A stretch of DNA of 48,494 nucleotides from Acidobacteriota bacterium (GTDB taxonomy: Bacteria > Acidobacteriota > Vicinamibacteria > Vicinamibacterales > Fen-181), in NCBI GenBank assembly GCA_017883185.1, contig JADGOB010000013.1, forward strand, positions 1 through 48,494, in the 5' to 3' direction. Below are positions 48,344-48,494 of this stretch, piece after piece. A model generated the notes under the pieces. It saw only the letters and a list, made by a program, of their open reading frames with translations. It did not search any database and was not told where the DNA came from. The position numbers and the translations under genes are program-made. The first letter of the stretch is position 1; the number at the start of each line of letters is the position of its first letter.

Positions 48344-48494
48344 TCAGCGCCGCCGGACCACTGCGGCGAGGCAGGCGACCAGCACGGCCGCGCCGCCCAG
48401 GCAGAGCCAGCCAGCGTCGGTGGATGGCACGGATGACGGCGTCAGTCCGGCGAGCGTCCCGGCCGGCCCGCCGGCTGGAACCATCCAGCTGAGC
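48344..48494 (-). CDS. C-terminal membrane anchor of an unknown protein, runs off right edge
   Basis: The last 49 residues of a minus-strand gene are in the window: LSWMVPAGGPAGTLAGLTPS, then SVPSTDAGWLCLGGAAVLVA and CLAAVVRRR, stop TGA at 48344-48346. A Val-Pro-Ser-Thr-Asp motif, a single hydrophobic helix and a terminal triple Arg resemble C-terminal sorting tails such as PEP-CTERM or VPDSG-CTERM, though the motif is not canonical. It ends 38 bases after the convergent receptor gene. The main body lies outside the window. Confidence 0.55.
   Translation of the reverse strand, partial: LSWMVPAGGPAGTLAGLTPSSVPSTDAGWLCLGGAAVLVACLAAVVRRR

Overview
The window is high-GC bacterial DNA (strong G/C bias at third codon positions) with the gene repertoire of a soil-type Acidobacteriota, most plausibly the Vicinamibacteria (subdivision 6) lineage. 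The evidence is a MacB/FtsX-type ADOP permease, a tricorn-like secreted protease, a large secreted sortilin/BNR-propeller protein, a TAT-exported GH109-type oxidoreductase, a carboxypeptidase-regulatory-domain/TonB-receptor-like outer-membrane protein, many secreted hydrolases, and few regulators. The assignment rests on gene content, not on a marker gene. No tRNA, rRNA, CRISPR array, prophage or intact IS was seen.

Layout. 1-2150: a patchwork of gene remnants (endonuclease IV, YfhO-type membrane protein, ADOP permease, SpoIIE-type phosphatase). 2150-10125: tricorn protease (-), then AEC permease, APC amino-acid permease, MntP manganese exporter, hemolysin III and an Fe-S type Rrf2 regulator (+). 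10260-18992: a minus-strand glycan or lipid-glycosylation block (GT39 transferase, three DPM1-like GT2 enzymes, a DUF6311 membrane protein) ending in an unusual tandem M42 peptidase, and interrupted by remnants (GT39 tail, DinB tail, IS1380). 19102-28855: DsbD, xylulokinase, hemerythrin-PAS sensor, giant BNR-propeller protein, a collapsed hybrid histidine kinase and a PEGA protein. 28866-33494: guaA preceded by a 32-residue pentapeptide-repeat micro-gene, then a GntR - DUF5808 - alpha/beta-hydrolase operon with a clear promoter and operator. 33692-41623: GH109-type enzyme, amidohydrolase, tungsten-type aldehyde ferredoxin oxidoreductase, a divergent prenyl synthase and a membrane phosphodiesterase-like protein. 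41774-48494: a secreted barrel-like protein with a strong terminator, an HrpB remnant, an ABM monooxygenase plus Fe-alcohol dehydrogenase pair, a TonB-receptor-like protein with a structured leader, and the tail of a membrane-anchored protein running off the right edge.

Three window-wide patterns stand out. (1) Intergenic DNA carries many arrays of exactly 7-nt period whose word differs from place to place (CAGCAGG, C[AC]ACT[GA]N, YGANNCC, GAAGATA, GTCAGTK), like the heptamer arrays of cyanobacteria. (2) GTAG-headed palindromes sit at gene ends, and in three genes the stop codon lies inside the GTAG. (3) At least seven genes survive only as short pieces, mostly C-terminal, beside intact neighbours, which suggests deletion scars or, less interestingly, assembly chimeras.
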